Counted from the stretch's first letter, positions 40,283 through 50,115 are shown. The stretch: 64,000 bases of DNA from Alphaproteobacteria bacterium (GCA_025934695.1 JAICWS010000002.1:682001-746000), one strand, 5' to 3'. Notes: generated by a model from the letters alone, not told the origin. Numbers and translations: made by a program.

Positions 40283-42760
40283 ATGAAACCGATCGTCGCG
40301 ACATACCGGCTCCAGCTGAACCGCCATTTCACGTTCCAGGACGTGATGGCACGGCTGGATTACCTCCAGGCGCTCAACATCTCTCACCTTTATCTGTCGC
40401 CGGTCATGGAATCGGTGCCCGGCAGCGATCATGGTTATGACGTGACGGATTTCGCGGCGGTCAGCCGCGAACGGGGCGGCGAGGAGGGGTTGCGTGCCCT
40501 CGACCGGCGCCTGCGCGAAATGTCGCCGCGCATGCATATGATCCTCGATGTCGTGCCGAACCATATGGCCGCCTGCCTCGACAACCGCTATTGGCGCGAC
40601 GTGCTGGCGCGGGGGATCAACTCGCCCTGGTGGCATTACTTCGACCTGCGGGTCGGATCGCACGGCAAGATCGAAATCCCCATGCTCTGGGACCAGCAGA
40701 GCGCCCTGATCACTGGCGGCGGCATCGGCCTTGCGCTCGAGGACGCCGACGTCGTCATTCGTTGCGGCGAAAGCCTCTATCCCGTTAGCGCGGCGACCGA
40801 GGCGATGTTGCGCGCGCGCTTTCGCGGCTCGCGGGAAAAATCCTTCGCTGAATATCTCGACAGTTTGCCGCCCGTGGCGGTGGGCGACATCCTGAACGCG
40901 CAGCATTATGCCTTCGTCCTGGCAAGCCAGGCCAGCCATACCTCGAGCTACCGGCGCTTCTTCGATATCAACGGCCTTGTCGCCTTGCGGCAGGAGGACC
41001 CGGATGTTTTCCAGGACACGCACCGCAAGCTGTTCGAGCTGGCGCGGGAACTGCCCTCCGTCGCTGGTGTCCGCGTCGACCATGTGGACGGCTTGGCGCG
41101 GCCAAAGGAATATCTGCGCCGCCTCGCCGCGGAGATACCCAATATCTGGATTGAAAAGATACTGGCGCGCCACGAAGAGCTGCGGTCCTGGCCCTGTCTT
41201 GGAACCACCGGCTATGAGTTCATCGACCGCCTCAACATGGTGACGACCGATGCGCGCGGCTTCAGGCGCATGGAGGCGTTCTGGAAGAAGGGCCGCCCAA
41301 AGTGGAAGGATTTCGCCTCCTGTGTCCGCCGCAGCAAGCTCGACGTGCTGGAAACTCTGTTTCCCGCCGAGGTGGACCGGCTGTCCGCGATGCTGGGCGG
41401 AAGGCGCTATGACGCCGCGAAGATGAAAAGCGTGGTCATGGCCCTCACGGCGGCGCTCCCGGTGTACAGGGTTTACGGCGCGACATCGCCGGCGGACCGG
41501 AAGTGGCTCGAAAAAGCCCTGTCAGCGTTCAGGCGTCCGTCGGCGGAAAGCAGGGCCGTAGCGACGGCCGTGACCGAACCGTCAGGCAGCGCGCAAAAGA
41601 ATTTCTTTGCCGACTGGCAACGCTTAAGCGGCCCGGCAATGGCCAAGGGCCTCGAAGACCGGGCGCACTACCGTTACGCGCCGCTGGCGGCGCTGAACGA
41701 AGTCGGCTGCACGCCCATTATCGGCGACAATGGCCGCAAGGATTTCTGCAAGTGGCTCCGCAAGCGCCAGGAGACCTGGCCCTTCGCTCTCAACGCCGCG
41801 ACGACACATGACACGAAACGATCGGAGGACGCGAGGTCCCGCCTGCAGGCGCTGGCCGACCTGCCGGATATCTGGGAAAGCTACGTCCGGCGCGCCAGCC
41901 AGCGGCTGAAGAATAACTCGCGCATTCGCCCGCCGACGGTCTCGTTCTTTCTTCAGGCCGTGCTCGGCACCTGGCCGCTGAGCGATGCGCCCGACGATGC
42001 CTATCAGGAACGCCTCTGGCGCTATATGCTCAAGGCGGCGCGGGAAACGGCGATGGATACATTCTGGTCGTGGCCAGACCATACGTACGAAGCGGCGCTC
42101 GAGGATTTCGTCCACGGCAGCCTGTCGAACCCGCTGTTCCAAAGATCCACGGCCGCCGCCATGTCCTTCATCGCCCCGGCCGCCGCCGTCAATTCGCTGG
42201 CGGCGCTGGCCATTCGTGGGCTTTCCGCGGGCGTTCCCGACATCTACCAGGGGACCGAGCTGTGGAACTTCACGCTCGTCGACCCCGACAACCGGTCGCT
42301 CGTGGATTTCGACCTGCTCGAAAGAAGCATGCGCCGCTGCGACAGCGAAGCGACCCGCCGGGAGACGCTGGCCATGCTGACGGACGACTGGCGCCATGGA
42401 GGCATCAAGATGTGGCTGACGCGCGAACTCCTGAAAATCCGGCGCGGTTTCCTGCGCGCGGCCGGGACGGACTACGATATCAGCTACGTAAATGTCTCGG
42501 GTGATCTTGGCGACTGCGTCTTCGCCTGGCAGCTCTTGTGCCCGACGCGGCGTCTGATCGTCGCCGCCGCCCGCCATCCCGGGCGGCTGGTGCGCCAAGG
42601 GCATGGCATCGACGTCGGCGGCGCCGGTTGGGGGAATACCACCCTTCACCTGCCGGCGCAGCACGCCGCGGATCTTCTGTCGGGCGCGAATTTTTCCAAT
42701 GAGGATGTATCAGCCGGAGCGCTGTTCCGGCATCTGCCGGTGGCTGTCCTGTCGCTTTAA
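40283..42760 (+). CDS. treY: Malto-oligosyltrehalose synthase
   Basis: Start ATG 40283; ATYRLQLNRHFTFQDVMARLDYLQALNISHLYLSPVMESVPGSDHGYDVTD; GVRVDHVDGLARP; GVPDIYQGTELWNFTLVDPDNRSLVDF. Confidence 0.95.
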   Translation: MKPIVATYRLQLNRHFTFQDVMARLDYLQALNISHLYLSPVMESVPGSDHGYDVTDFAAVSRERGGEEGLRALDRRLREMSPRMHMILDVVPNHMAACLDNRYWRDVLARGINSPWWHYFDLRVGSHGKIEIPMLWDQQSALITGGGIGLALEDADVVIRCGESLYPVSAATEAMLRARFRGSREKSFAEYLDSLPPVAVGDILNAQHYAFVLASQASHTSSYRRFFDINGLVALRQEDPDVFQDTHRKLFELARELPSVAGVRVDHVDGLARPKEYLRRLAAEIPNIWIEKILARHEELRSWPCLGTTGYEFIDRLNMVTTDARGFRRMEAFWKKGRPKWKDFASCVRRSKLDVLETLFPAEVDRLSAMLGGRRYDAAKMKSVVMALTAALPVYRVYGATSPADRKWLEKALSAFRRPSAESRAVATAVTEPSGSAQKNFFADWQRLSGPAMAKGLEDRAHYRYAPLAALNEVGCTPIIGDNGRKDFCKWLRKRQETWPFALNAATTHDTKRSEDARSRLQALADLPDIWESYVRRASQRLKNNSRIRPPTVSFFLQAVLGTWPLSDAPDDAYQERLWRYMLKAARETAMDTFWSWPDHTYEAALEDFVHGSLSNPLFQRSTAAAMSFIAPAAAVNSLAALAIRGLSAGVPDIYQGTELWNFTLVDPDNRSLVDFDLLERSMRRCDSEATRRETLAMLTDDWRHGGIKMWLTRELLKIRRGFLRAAGTDYDISYVNVSGDLGDCVFAWQLLCPTRRLIVAAARHPGRLVRQGHGIDVGGAGWGNTTLHLPAQHAADLLSGANFSNEDVSAGALFRHLPVAVLSL

Positions 42761-42765
42761 TAACT

Positions 42766-43296
42766 TTAAGAAGAAAGCGGGCCCGCCGCGGCATGGGGCG
42801 CGCCATCGGTCTCCTTGACGACCGCCGCGTTGATCTCGTCGAACATCAGATAGACCAGAGGAGTCTGGGCCAGATGCTCCTCCAGCCATTCCGCCATGGC
42901 CTCCTCCTGGCGCATGATGGTGGCGGAGATGCGGGCGGTTTCATATTCGCCGGACTGTTCGGCGGCGGCGACGAGGCGCGAATAAACCGCCATCTCGAAG
43001 CGCTCGAAGGCAGAATTGGCGATCGAATTGCGGATGACATCGCCCGAGGCCAGCAGCACGCCCACCTCGGCAAGGGAGGATGACCGCGAAGCGTCCGGCT
43101 CCGCGCCCAGCTGTTTCAGGGCGTGTTCGAGCTGGGCGATTTGCCAGCTCGTTTCCTTGATATGCTTCTTGAAGCGGTCGACGACCTCCGGATGGTTGCG
43201 GATGCGGTCGGCACGATCCTCCAGGACCTCTATGGTCTTGCGCTCCATCTCCCAGGCTTCGGCGAGCATGGAGGCGAGCGTTTCCTTATCCGTCAT
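42766..43296 (-). CDS. DUF892 (YciE/ferritin-like) family protein
   Basis: 176 aa helical; EAWEMERKTIEVLEDRADRIRNHPEVVDRFKKHIKETSWQIAQLEHALKQLGAEP. Confidence 0.75.
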   Translation of the reverse strand: MTDKETLASMLAEAWEMERKTIEVLEDRADRIRNHPEVVDRFKKHIKETSWQIAQLEHALKQLGAEPDASRSSSLAEVGVLLASGDVIRNSIANSAFERFEMAVYSRLVAAAEQSGEYETARISATIMRQEEAMAEWLEEHLAQTPLVYLMFDEINAAVVKETDGAPHAAAGPLSS

Positions 43297-44072
43297 GATG
43301 CTAATCCTGCCTTACTTCGCACGCTAACGTCCATAATGGGGAAATTGTTCCCGGCGTCGCCAAAACTGGTGACTTCGATGAACAGCGGCAGATGGTCCGA
43401 CAGGACCCGGACTTTGCGCCCGCCCAAGATACGGGCCTGCGCCGCCAGTCCCGGCGCCCCGTCGTGCCAGGCGCGGTCGAGCCGGAAGAGCGGAAACAGC
43501 GACGGGAAGCTGCGTTGCGCGGGAAGAGGCGTCATGACGCCATTGAGGTGGCTGAGCAGCTGGGAAGGCCATTGCCATTCGTTGATGTCCCCCATCAGGA
43601 ACAGCGGATGCCGCGGATCGCGTTCCACCGCATCCGCGAGGCGCAAGAGGTTGCGCGCTTCCGTGCGCCGCTCTCCCAGCACAAGCGACAGGTGCGTGCC
43701 GATGACCCGCAGCGGCGTATAGGGAGTGCGGATCAGCGCGTCCACGGCAGTGCGCGGCTCGAGATGCGGCGAGGTCTCCAGGTTATGCACTATGCCGCGC
43801 AGGATTTCGTAACGGCTCACGATCAGGTTTCCGTACCAGCCGTCCTTTTCCATGTAGGACGGCCCGGCGAAGTGGTAGGGGCGGTCGGAACCGGCGAGAA
43901 ATTCCACGTCGCGCGCGGAGCCTCCGCGAGAGCGGCGCGTTTCCATCTCCTGGAAGACGCCGATGTCGACGTTCATCGCGTCCATCAGGGCCCGGATGCG
44001 GCCCAGGTCGCGCCGCCCGTCGAGGCTGCGGCCGCCATGCACGTTCATGCACAGGAAGCGCAGCAGGCTCAT
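43293..44072 (-). CDS. Endonuclease/exonuclease/phosphatase (EEP) family protein
   Basis: Start set at MSLLRFLCMNVHGG (44072), overlapping the upstream gene stop; VFQEMETRR, VIGTHLSLVLGERR, FLMGDINEW, LSDHLPLFIEV. Confidence 0.88.
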   Translation of the reverse strand: MSLLRFLCMNVHGGRSLDGRRDLGRIRALMDAMNVDIGVFQEMETRRSRGGSARDVEFLAGSDRPYHFAGPSYMEKDGWYGNLIVSRYEILRGIVHNLETSPHLEPRTAVDALIRTPYTPLRVIGTHLSLVLGERRTEARNLLRLADAVERDPRHPLFLMGDINEWQWPSQLLSHLNGVMTPLPAQRSFPSLFPLFRLDRAWHDGAPGLAAQARILGGRKVRVLSDHLPLFIEVTSFGDAGNNFPIMDVSVRSKAGLAS

Positions 44073-46243
44073 GGCTCCCTCCGCATGAAATACATGTCCT
44101 GCCAGCGGCGGACGAGGAAATGGATAATCGTCACCACCATGATCCAGCACAGGGCCGCCATGGCGAGGAGCGTCAGGCTCCCCACGTCCGGGTGGCGCCA
44201 GAATTGCGCCAGCGAATGGCCCGTGAAGGCGGTCACCAGCGTTCCGGGCGCGATGCCCAGAAAAGTGCCAAGCATGTAGTCGCTGAACGAGGCGGAGGAA
44301 ATGCCAAGACCGAGGTTGACGGCATTGAAAGGCGCGACGGGAATCGTGCGCAGGATGACGATGCTCAAGACCCCGCCGCGGCGGATATAATTGGCGACGC
44401 GGTCGACGACCGAACCCGTCACAAGGCGCAGCCACCGCAGCCCCAGCAGCTTTCCCGCGCCGAACCCGAGCGCGGCGGTTGCCATGGCTGCCGCCATCGA
44501 CATGGCGAAGCCGACGGCGGGGCCGAAGGCGGCGGCGGCGGCAGCGTTAATGATGACGAGCGGAAACAGGAAGAACTCCGCGACGAACATGAGCCCGGTA
44601 ATGGCCAGAAGCGACCCGGGCGAGGTGCCGAGGCGATCCATGAGCGGCGCCAGCTTCGCGGGATTGACATAGGCCGAGATAGACGTGGTTTCCCACATCA
44701 GCGCGAGGCCCAGGATCAGCAGCACCGCTGGCAGCGCCGAAAACAGCCAGACTGTCCAGTGCCGCCGCGTGCCGGGATAATGGTGGGGGATCGTCAGTTC
44801 GGCGGGGATGAAGGGGCGGGCGGGATCCGCCATGCTGCGGGCCAGCTTCGACCCCATTTCCTCGCGGAACTGTTCGTCATTGACGCGGATCAGGTGGTGC
44901 CCGCTGTTTCCGTTAAAGCGCAGGAAGGCGTCGACGGCCCCGCCGCCATTGACGATGCCGGCGATCTCCTGCGCCTGAAGGCCGGTATGTTCCCCGATCA
45001 AGTCGTTGCGGATATCGGCGATGCGCGCGCGCGTCGCCGCGTCCCGCGCCTCGATGATCATGTCGCATTCGGTATCCAGGCGCATGGCGCGGGTCGTCAG
45101 GTTGGACGAGCCGACCCGCAAATACCGGTCGTCGACGATCATGATCTTCGAGTGGATGCGCACGGGCGCGGATTCGCCGTCCTCGACGCTCATCGGCGTC
45201 GCGATGGCGACGCGGTCCGCGACGCCGCCCTTTTCGATGATGTCGCGAAACTGGGCGCGGGCGGTCCACATGGCCTTCTTCTCCATGTAGCCGTGCGGCA
45301 GATCGCAGCTGACCAGCAGGGCGCGCAGCTCCGGCTTCTCGTGCAGGCGCTTGTTTATCGCCTCGGCCACCGGCTCGAAGGTCAGGAACTGGTTTTCGAT
45401 ATAGATCATGTTTTCAGCGGCGCCCACAAGGTCGATATACATGCGTTCGGCCTGCCGCAGGGGCGGCGCGCCCAGCAGCGACGGCATCGTCAGGGAAATC
45501 GCCGAAGGAACGTCGCGGAAGTCGGGCGGGTCTGCAGGCGGCCAGGCGGGGGGCGGCGTAACACCGGCGGGCTTGCGCAAGGGAATCGGATCGTAGCCGG
45601 CGGCCACGCGCCAGCGTTCGCGCGCCAGCTCTGCCAGCGCCGTCGCGGCTTCCCCCGCCACGGCCAGCTGCACATCGTGATAAGGGCCGAAGGATACCCG
45701 GTCATGGGCGTGAAATCCGCCGCCCGGGTCGATGCGGCGCGCGTTCCAGGCGTGGTGGTCGCGAAAATCCCAGCGTCCGAGCGCGATATCCATGCCGCCG
45801 CAGTAAGCAACCTCATCGTCGATTACGATGACTTTCTGGTGATGGCAGCCGCCGTTCGGGATCGCGCTGTCGAGGCAGAAATGAATGTTCTCGGGCGACC
45901 GGCTGCGCCAGCGGAATTCCGAGAAGGACTCGCGCTCCTGCGCGAACAGCAGCGAGTAATTCCAGCGGTTGAGGTAAATCATCAGTTGCGGATTTTCGGC
46001 GGCCTTGGCCTGGATCAGGTCGAAAAAATTGGTCGGATAGCGCCGGCCCCTCACGTCGTCGCCGCGTAAAAGCTCGATCCGGCTGTCAATATCCCATCCC
46101 AGCACGAAGATGGAATGCCGTGCCCGGCAGATGGATTGGTAAAGATCGCGGTAATAATTGGCGCAGTCCACGACGACCGTCGCGCAGGACGCGGCGGTCG
46201 CGCGCCAGCAATTGCGGCCTTCGGTGAACAGCGAGGGATCCAT
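44069..46243 (-). CDS. Phospholipase D-family protein fused to a C-terminal VTT/DedA-like membrane domain
   Basis: 724 aa; HQKVIVIDDEVAYCGGMDIALGRWD and HSKIMIVDDRYLRVGSSNLTTRAM HKD motifs; C-terminal multi-TM with FFLFPLVIINAAAAAAFGPAVGF. Confidence 0.92.
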   Translation of the reverse strand: MDPSLFTEGRNCWRATAASCATVVVDCANYYRDLYQSICRARHSIFVLGWDIDSRIELLRGDDVRGRRYPTNFFDLIQAKAAENPQLMIYLNRWNYSLLFAQERESFSEFRWRSRSPENIHFCLDSAIPNGGCHHQKVIVIDDEVAYCGGMDIALGRWDFRDHHAWNARRIDPGGGFHAHDRVSFGPYHDVQLAVAGEAATALAELARERWRVAAGYDPIPLRKPAGVTPPPAWPPADPPDFRDVPSAISLTMPSLLGAPPLRQAERMYIDLVGAAENMIYIENQFLTFEPVAEAINKRLHEKPELRALLVSCDLPHGYMEKKAMWTARAQFRDIIEKGGVADRVAIATPMSVEDGESAPVRIHSKIMIVDDRYLRVGSSNLTTRAMRLDTECDMIIEARDAATRARIADIRNDLIGEHTGLQAQEIAGIVNGGGAVDAFLRFNGNSGHHLIRVNDEQFREEMGSKLARSMADPARPFIPAELTIPHHYPGTRRHWTVWLFSALPAVLLILGLALMWETTSISAYVNPAKLAPLMDRLGTSPGSLLAITGLMFVAEFFLFPLVIINAAAAAAFGPAVGFAMSMAAAMATAALGFGAGKLLGLRWLRLVTGSVVDRVANYIRRGGVLSIVILRTIPVAPFNAVNLGLGISSASFSDYMLGTFLGIAPGTLVTAFTGHSLAQFWRHPDVGSLTLLAMAALCWIMVVTIIHFLVRRWQDMYFMRREP

Positions 46244-46285
46244 GGAGCGCCAACGCGCGAAGCGGCGCGGCGTCTGCCTATAAAT

Positions 46286-46807
46286 TTAGTGCCGTGTGCC
46301 CGACGCCAGCACCGAATGGGCGAGGCTCGCGGACATGGCGGCGATCGTCATCATCCCGGCCGCCAGCACGATCTCGAGCGCTTGCTGCGGCCCGTAACCG
46401 GCTTGAATGAATTTTTGCTTCGCCTCGTCTGAGGGGCGGCCGTGGTGCTGCATGACGCCGATGGAATATTGGCGCAGGGCTTCCAGCTTCGCATCGTCCA
46501 GGCGGCGGCCCTGTTCGGCGGAGCGGGCGATGTCGGAGGGGACTTCCGCCTGCTCGTCGGATGCCGAAGTGCACCAGGAACAATTGCTCATGTGCGCCGT
46601 GGTTTTGAGCACGACCTCCCGCTCGATAGGCGACAGGGACGTCTGCTTCATGTACTCGTCCATGCTCATGTAAGCATTGAGAAGCGCGGGCGATGCCGCG
46701 AAAACGCCTAAGAGGTCGGGAACAAATCCGTGCTCGCCGGCGGCTTTCGATAAGGCCGCGCGCGATTCCGGCGGGGCCGTTTCCTCTGAATAAATCTGGA
46801 ACGTCAT
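46286..46807 (-). CDS. Carboxymuconolactone decarboxylase / AhpD-like family protein
   Basis: 173 aa; NCSWCTSASDEQ with CxxC motif, KTTAHMSNCSWC. Confidence 0.85.
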   Translation of the reverse strand: MTFQIYSEETAPPESRAALSKAAGEHGFVPDLLGVFAASPALLNAYMSMDEYMKQTSLSPIEREVVLKTTAHMSNCSWCTSASDEQAEVPSDIARSAEQGRRLDDAKLEALRQYSIGVMQHHGRPSDEAKQKFIQAGYGPQQALEIVLAAGMMTIAAMSASLAHSVLASGTRH

Positions 46808-47235
46808 GACAGGGCTCCTATGCGGGATGAGGCAGCGGGGCTTAAGTAATCTTCAAGCCAGGCGGACATGGCTATTTCCTGCGCCAGAATTTCGCGCCCC
46901 ACCTGCGCGATCTCCGGCTCGTCCGCCCGTTCGGCGGCGAGGATAAGCTCGCGGTAAGCGGCGATTTCGTGCCGCTTGAAACCGGCCCCCGTGCGGGCGC
47001 GCGGCAGTCCGCGCCGGCCGCCGTGCAGGCCGGGCTTCGCGCCCAGGTTCTCGAGGCAGACTTCCAGAAGACGGGATTGCCAGCGCGTGTCGATGGCATG
47101 CTCGCGCAGACGCGCGCGCAGGCGCGGGCAGAGGCGCGCGATTTCCTGCGCGACCGCCAATATCCTCAACGCCCGCCGCTCGAGGCGGTAGGCGTCATAT
47201 AGCTTTTCCAAAAGAAGATCTCTTGGCGTCTTCAT
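46804..47235 (-). CDS. Second DUF892-like helical protein
   Basis: MKTPRDLLLEKLYDAYRLERRALRILAVAQEIARLCPRLRARLREHAIDTRWQSRLLEVCLENLGAKPG; overlaps the glgA 3' end. Confidence 0.65.
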   Translation of the reverse strand: MKTPRDLLLEKLYDAYRLERRALRILAVAQEIARLCPRLRARLREHAIDTRWQSRLLEVCLENLGAKPGLHGGRRGLPRARTGAGFKRHEIAAYRELILAAERADEPEIAQVGREILAQEIAMSAWLEDYLSPAASSRIGALS

Positions 47236-48736
47236 GCCTGCCTCCATGGGGATTCAACGGCGGCATGGCGATAGTCGTTCCGGCAGAAAACGGGCTGTGC
47301 GCCCGGAAAGTCTGCTGCGCTTCGTCATAAAGAGTGGCGTATTTTTCTGCAGCCAGATCCCAGCCGACATCCTGCGCCATCGCATTGCGCTGCAACCGCG
47401 TCCAGGCGGCAGCATCCCGGTAAGCGTCGAGCGCGCGCGATAAAGCACCAGCGAGGGCGGCGGACGTGGGTTCGGAGAACACGAAGCCGGTTCCCTTGTC
47501 CGCGCGCGCGTTCAGCCCGGCGTCGGTGACGCTGTCGGCGAGACCGCCGGTGCGGCGCACGATGGGGAGTGTGCCGTAGCGCAGCCCGTACATCTGCACG
47601 AGGCCGCAGGGTTCGAAGCGCGAGGGCACGATGACGGCATCTGCGCCGGCCTGCAGCAGGTGTGCGGTCTTTTCGTCGTAACCGATGCGTACGGCCACGC
47701 TCTCAGGATGCGCGGCCGCGAAGGCTTTGAGCTTGTTTTCAACGGGCGCGTCTCCGGTGCCCAGCACGATCAGCTTCAATCCGCGGTGCAGCAGCGGCGG
47801 CAGCGCGTCGACCAGCAGGTCGAGGCCCTTTTGCGGCGTCAGGCGGCTGACCACGGTGAACAGGGGCTCGTCCGTATTCCGGAAGCCGAATTCCTCCAGC
47901 GCGGCGCGCTTGTTTTCCGCCTTGCCCTCGAGGTTTTGCGCATCGAAGGTCTTTGGCAGCAGCTTGTCCGACGCCGGGTTCCATACGCCCACATCGACGC
48001 CGTTGAGAATGCCCTTCAGGTCGCGGGAGCGCGCCCGCAGCAACCCGTCCAGGCCGCAGCCGAATTTGGGTGTCTGGATTTCGCGCGCATAGGTGGGGCT
48101 GACCGTGGAGATCTTGTCGGCATAATAGAGGCCGGCCTTCATGAAACCGACCTGGCCCCAGAATTCGAGCCCGTCCACCGAGAAACATTCGGGCGGCAGG
48201 CCCAGCTCGGCGAAGGTCGCGCGCGGGAACAGCCCTTGGTATGCGAGGTTATGGATGGTGATGACCGAGGCCGGACGCGGCTGGCCTCGCCAGGCAAGGT
48301 ATGCGGGCATCAGCCCCGTGTGCCAGTCGTTGCCATGGACGACGTCGGGCTGCCACTTGTCGTCGTAAAAGCTGATATCCGCCGCGATGCGCGACAGCGC
48401 CGCGAAACGCAGGTGATTGTCGGGCCAGTCGTGGCCGCCGTTGCCGTAAGGGGCGAGGCGCTCGTAGAAATGCGGCGCGTCCAGCACGTAGGCGCGCAGA
48501 CCGCAGGGCATGGTGCCGCACAGCAGCGTCGCGTCGCTGCGGCTGAAGTAGTCGCGCAGCACCCGGATCCGGCGCGGCCGCTTCAGGGCGGACATGACCG
48601 CGGGATAGCCCGGCAGCATGAAGCGGATGTCGATGCCGCGCTCGGCCAGCGCGAGCGGCAGCGCCGCCGCGACGTCGCCGAGGCCGCCGGTTTTGACAAA
48701 GGGATAGAGTTCGGAAATGGCAAACAGGACGCGCAT
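47195..48736 (-). CDS. glgA: Glycogen synthase (ADP-glucose)
   Basis: 513 aa; MRVLFAISELYPFVKTGGLGDVAAALPLAL (KTGGL), VSRLTPQKGLDLLVDALP, VIVPSRFEPCGLVQMYGLRYGTLPIVRRTGGLADSV. Confidence 0.97.
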   Translation of the reverse strand: MRVLFAISELYPFVKTGGLGDVAAALPLALAERGIDIRFMLPGYPAVMSALKRPRRIRVLRDYFSRSDATLLCGTMPCGLRAYVLDAPHFYERLAPYGNGGHDWPDNHLRFAALSRIAADISFYDDKWQPDVVHGNDWHTGLMPAYLAWRGQPRPASVITIHNLAYQGLFPRATFAELGLPPECFSVDGLEFWGQVGFMKAGLYYADKISTVSPTYAREIQTPKFGCGLDGLLRARSRDLKGILNGVDVGVWNPASDKLLPKTFDAQNLEGKAENKRAALEEFGFRNTDEPLFTVVSRLTPQKGLDLLVDALPPLLHRGLKLIVLGTGDAPVENKLKAFAAAHPESVAVRIGYDEKTAHLLQAGADAVIVPSRFEPCGLVQMYGLRYGTLPIVRRTGGLADSVTDAGLNARADKGTGFVFSEPTSAALAGALSRALDAYRDAAAWTRLQRNAMAQDVGWDLAAEKYATLYDEAQQTFRAHSPFSAGTTIAMPPLNPHGGRHEDAKRSSFGKAI

Positions 48737-48742
48737 GGCGCT

Positions 48743-49966
48743 TCAAAGCCTCGCCAGCATCTCGTTGTTGATCAGCACGATGCCGTTCGGCGTCCGGTGG
48801 AAGCGGCGTGCGTCCTCCTCGGGGTCTTCGCCGACGACCAGGCCGCTCGGGACTTCGCAGCCGGCATCGACCACGGCGCCTGTGATCGAACAGCCTTCGC
48901 CGATGCGCGCGCCCGGCAGGACAACGGCATCGGTGATAATGCAATTGTCGTCGACCACGACGCGCCGCGACAGGAGGGAGCGCGACACGACGGAATCCGC
49001 CACGATGCAGCTCTCGGACAGGACCGAGGCCTTTTCGGCGCCCGCGCGCACGAAGTGGAAGCGCGGGCTTTCATGACGGGTATAAACTGGCCATTCGCCC
49101 GCATGGGCGTAAATGGGGCAGGCCGGGTCGATCATATCCATGTTAGCCGACCAGTAAGCATCAACCGTGCCGACATCGCGCCAATAAGCCTCCTGTCCGG
49201 CTTCGCGCACGCAGCTGTCGGAAAAGCGATGCGCGAATACCCGCGCGCGGGGGACGAGGGCGGGGATAAGATCGTGTCCGAAGTCATGCGTCGATGTCAT
49301 CTCGGCGGCGTCGCGGCAAAGCTCGTCGAAGAGGAATTTCTTGTTGAAGATGTAAATGCCCATGCTGGCCAGCGCATGGTCCGGCTTGTCCGGCATGCCG
49401 GGGGGGTCTTCCGGCTTTTCCAGAAAGCCCGTCACGCGATCGCCTGCCGCGATATGCATCACGCCAAAGGCGCTGGCGTGGAGCCGCGGCACTTCGATGC
49501 AAGGAATGGTCAGATCCGCGCCTTTCTCGATATGGTCGGCCAGCATCGCGGCATAATCCATTTTGTAGATATGATCGCCCGCAAGGATGAGGACCCATTC
49601 CGCATTGCCGGCGTTGAGAATCCCGATGTTCTGATAGACGGCGTCGGCCGTGCCTTGATAACCCTCGTTCGCGCGCGAGGGGAGGACATTGATGAATTCG
49701 TCCTCGCGGGGCTCGGCGGGATTCCAGCCGCGGATGTATTCTTCCAGGCTTTGCGACTGGTATTGCGTCAGGACGCTGATGCGCCGAAAACCCGAATTGA
49801 TGCAATTCGAGAGGGTAAAGTCTATAATACGGAAGTCGCCGCCGAATGGAACGGCGGGCTTGGCCTGGCGATCCGTCAGCCCCATCAGCCGGCTTCCCCG
49901 GCCGCCCGCGAGGATGACCGAAGCCGTCAGATTTACCGCTTTCTGCAGATCTCTGCTCAATATCAT
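48743..49966 (-). CDS. glgC: Glucose-1-phosphate adenylyltransferase
   Basis: 407 aa; VILAGGRGSRLMGLTDRQAKPAVPFGGDFRIIDFTLSNCINSG, YWRDVGTVDAYWSANMDM. Confidence 0.97.
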   Translation of the reverse strand: MILSRDLQKAVNLTASVILAGGRGSRLMGLTDRQAKPAVPFGGDFRIIDFTLSNCINSGFRRISVLTQYQSQSLEEYIRGWNPAEPREDEFINVLPSRANEGYQGTADAVYQNIGILNAGNAEWVLILAGDHIYKMDYAAMLADHIEKGADLTIPCIEVPRLHASAFGVMHIAAGDRVTGFLEKPEDPPGMPDKPDHALASMGIYIFNKKFLFDELCRDAAEMTSTHDFGHDLIPALVPRARVFAHRFSDSCVREAGQEAYWRDVGTVDAYWSANMDMIDPACPIYAHAGEWPVYTRHESPRFHFVRAGAEKASVLSESCIVADSVVSRSLLSRRVVVDDNCIITDAVVLPGARIGEGCSITGAVVDAGCEVPSGLVVGEDPEEDARRFHRTPNGIVLINNEMLARL

Positions 49967-49987
49967 GTATTGCCCCTATCCACCGCC

Positions 49988-50013
49988 AACAATATTGGCG
50001 CCAATGCGGTTCC
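49988..50013 (-). promoter_or_regulatory. Candidate sigma-EcfG-like promoter for glgC, GGAAC-N17-TGTT
   Basis: Plus strand AACA (49988-49991), 17 nt, GTTCC (50009-50013); the spacer contains the palindrome ATTGGCGCCAAT. Confidence 0.4.
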
Positions 50014-50051
50014 CCCGGAAGTTATGGGCATGGCGCGGCCGGGCGAGGTGG

Positions 50052-50077
50052 GGAACATCCCCCGAAAGAGCTTCGTT
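50052..50077 (+). promoter_or_regulatory. Candidate sigma-EcfG promoter upstream of the small ORF and luxI operon, GGAAC-N17-CGTT
   Basis: ggaac (50052-50056), 17 nt, cgtt (50074-50077), 38 bp before ATG 50116. Confidence 0.65.
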
Positions 50078-50115
50078 GGAGTGATTGGCATCAACAACTA
50101 TTGAGGGAGGCTGAC

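Noticed and set aside
44120-46069. 649-aa plus-strand ORF opposite the PLD-VTT gene
   Set aside because: Shadow ORF; the HKD motifs are on the minus strand.
47660-50104. 814-aa plus-strand ORF opposite glgA/glgC
   Set aside because: Antisense shadow ORF in high-GC DNA; the opposite strand encodes unmistakable glgA and glgC, and the translation is Arg/Ala/Gly/Asp/His-rich with no motifs.
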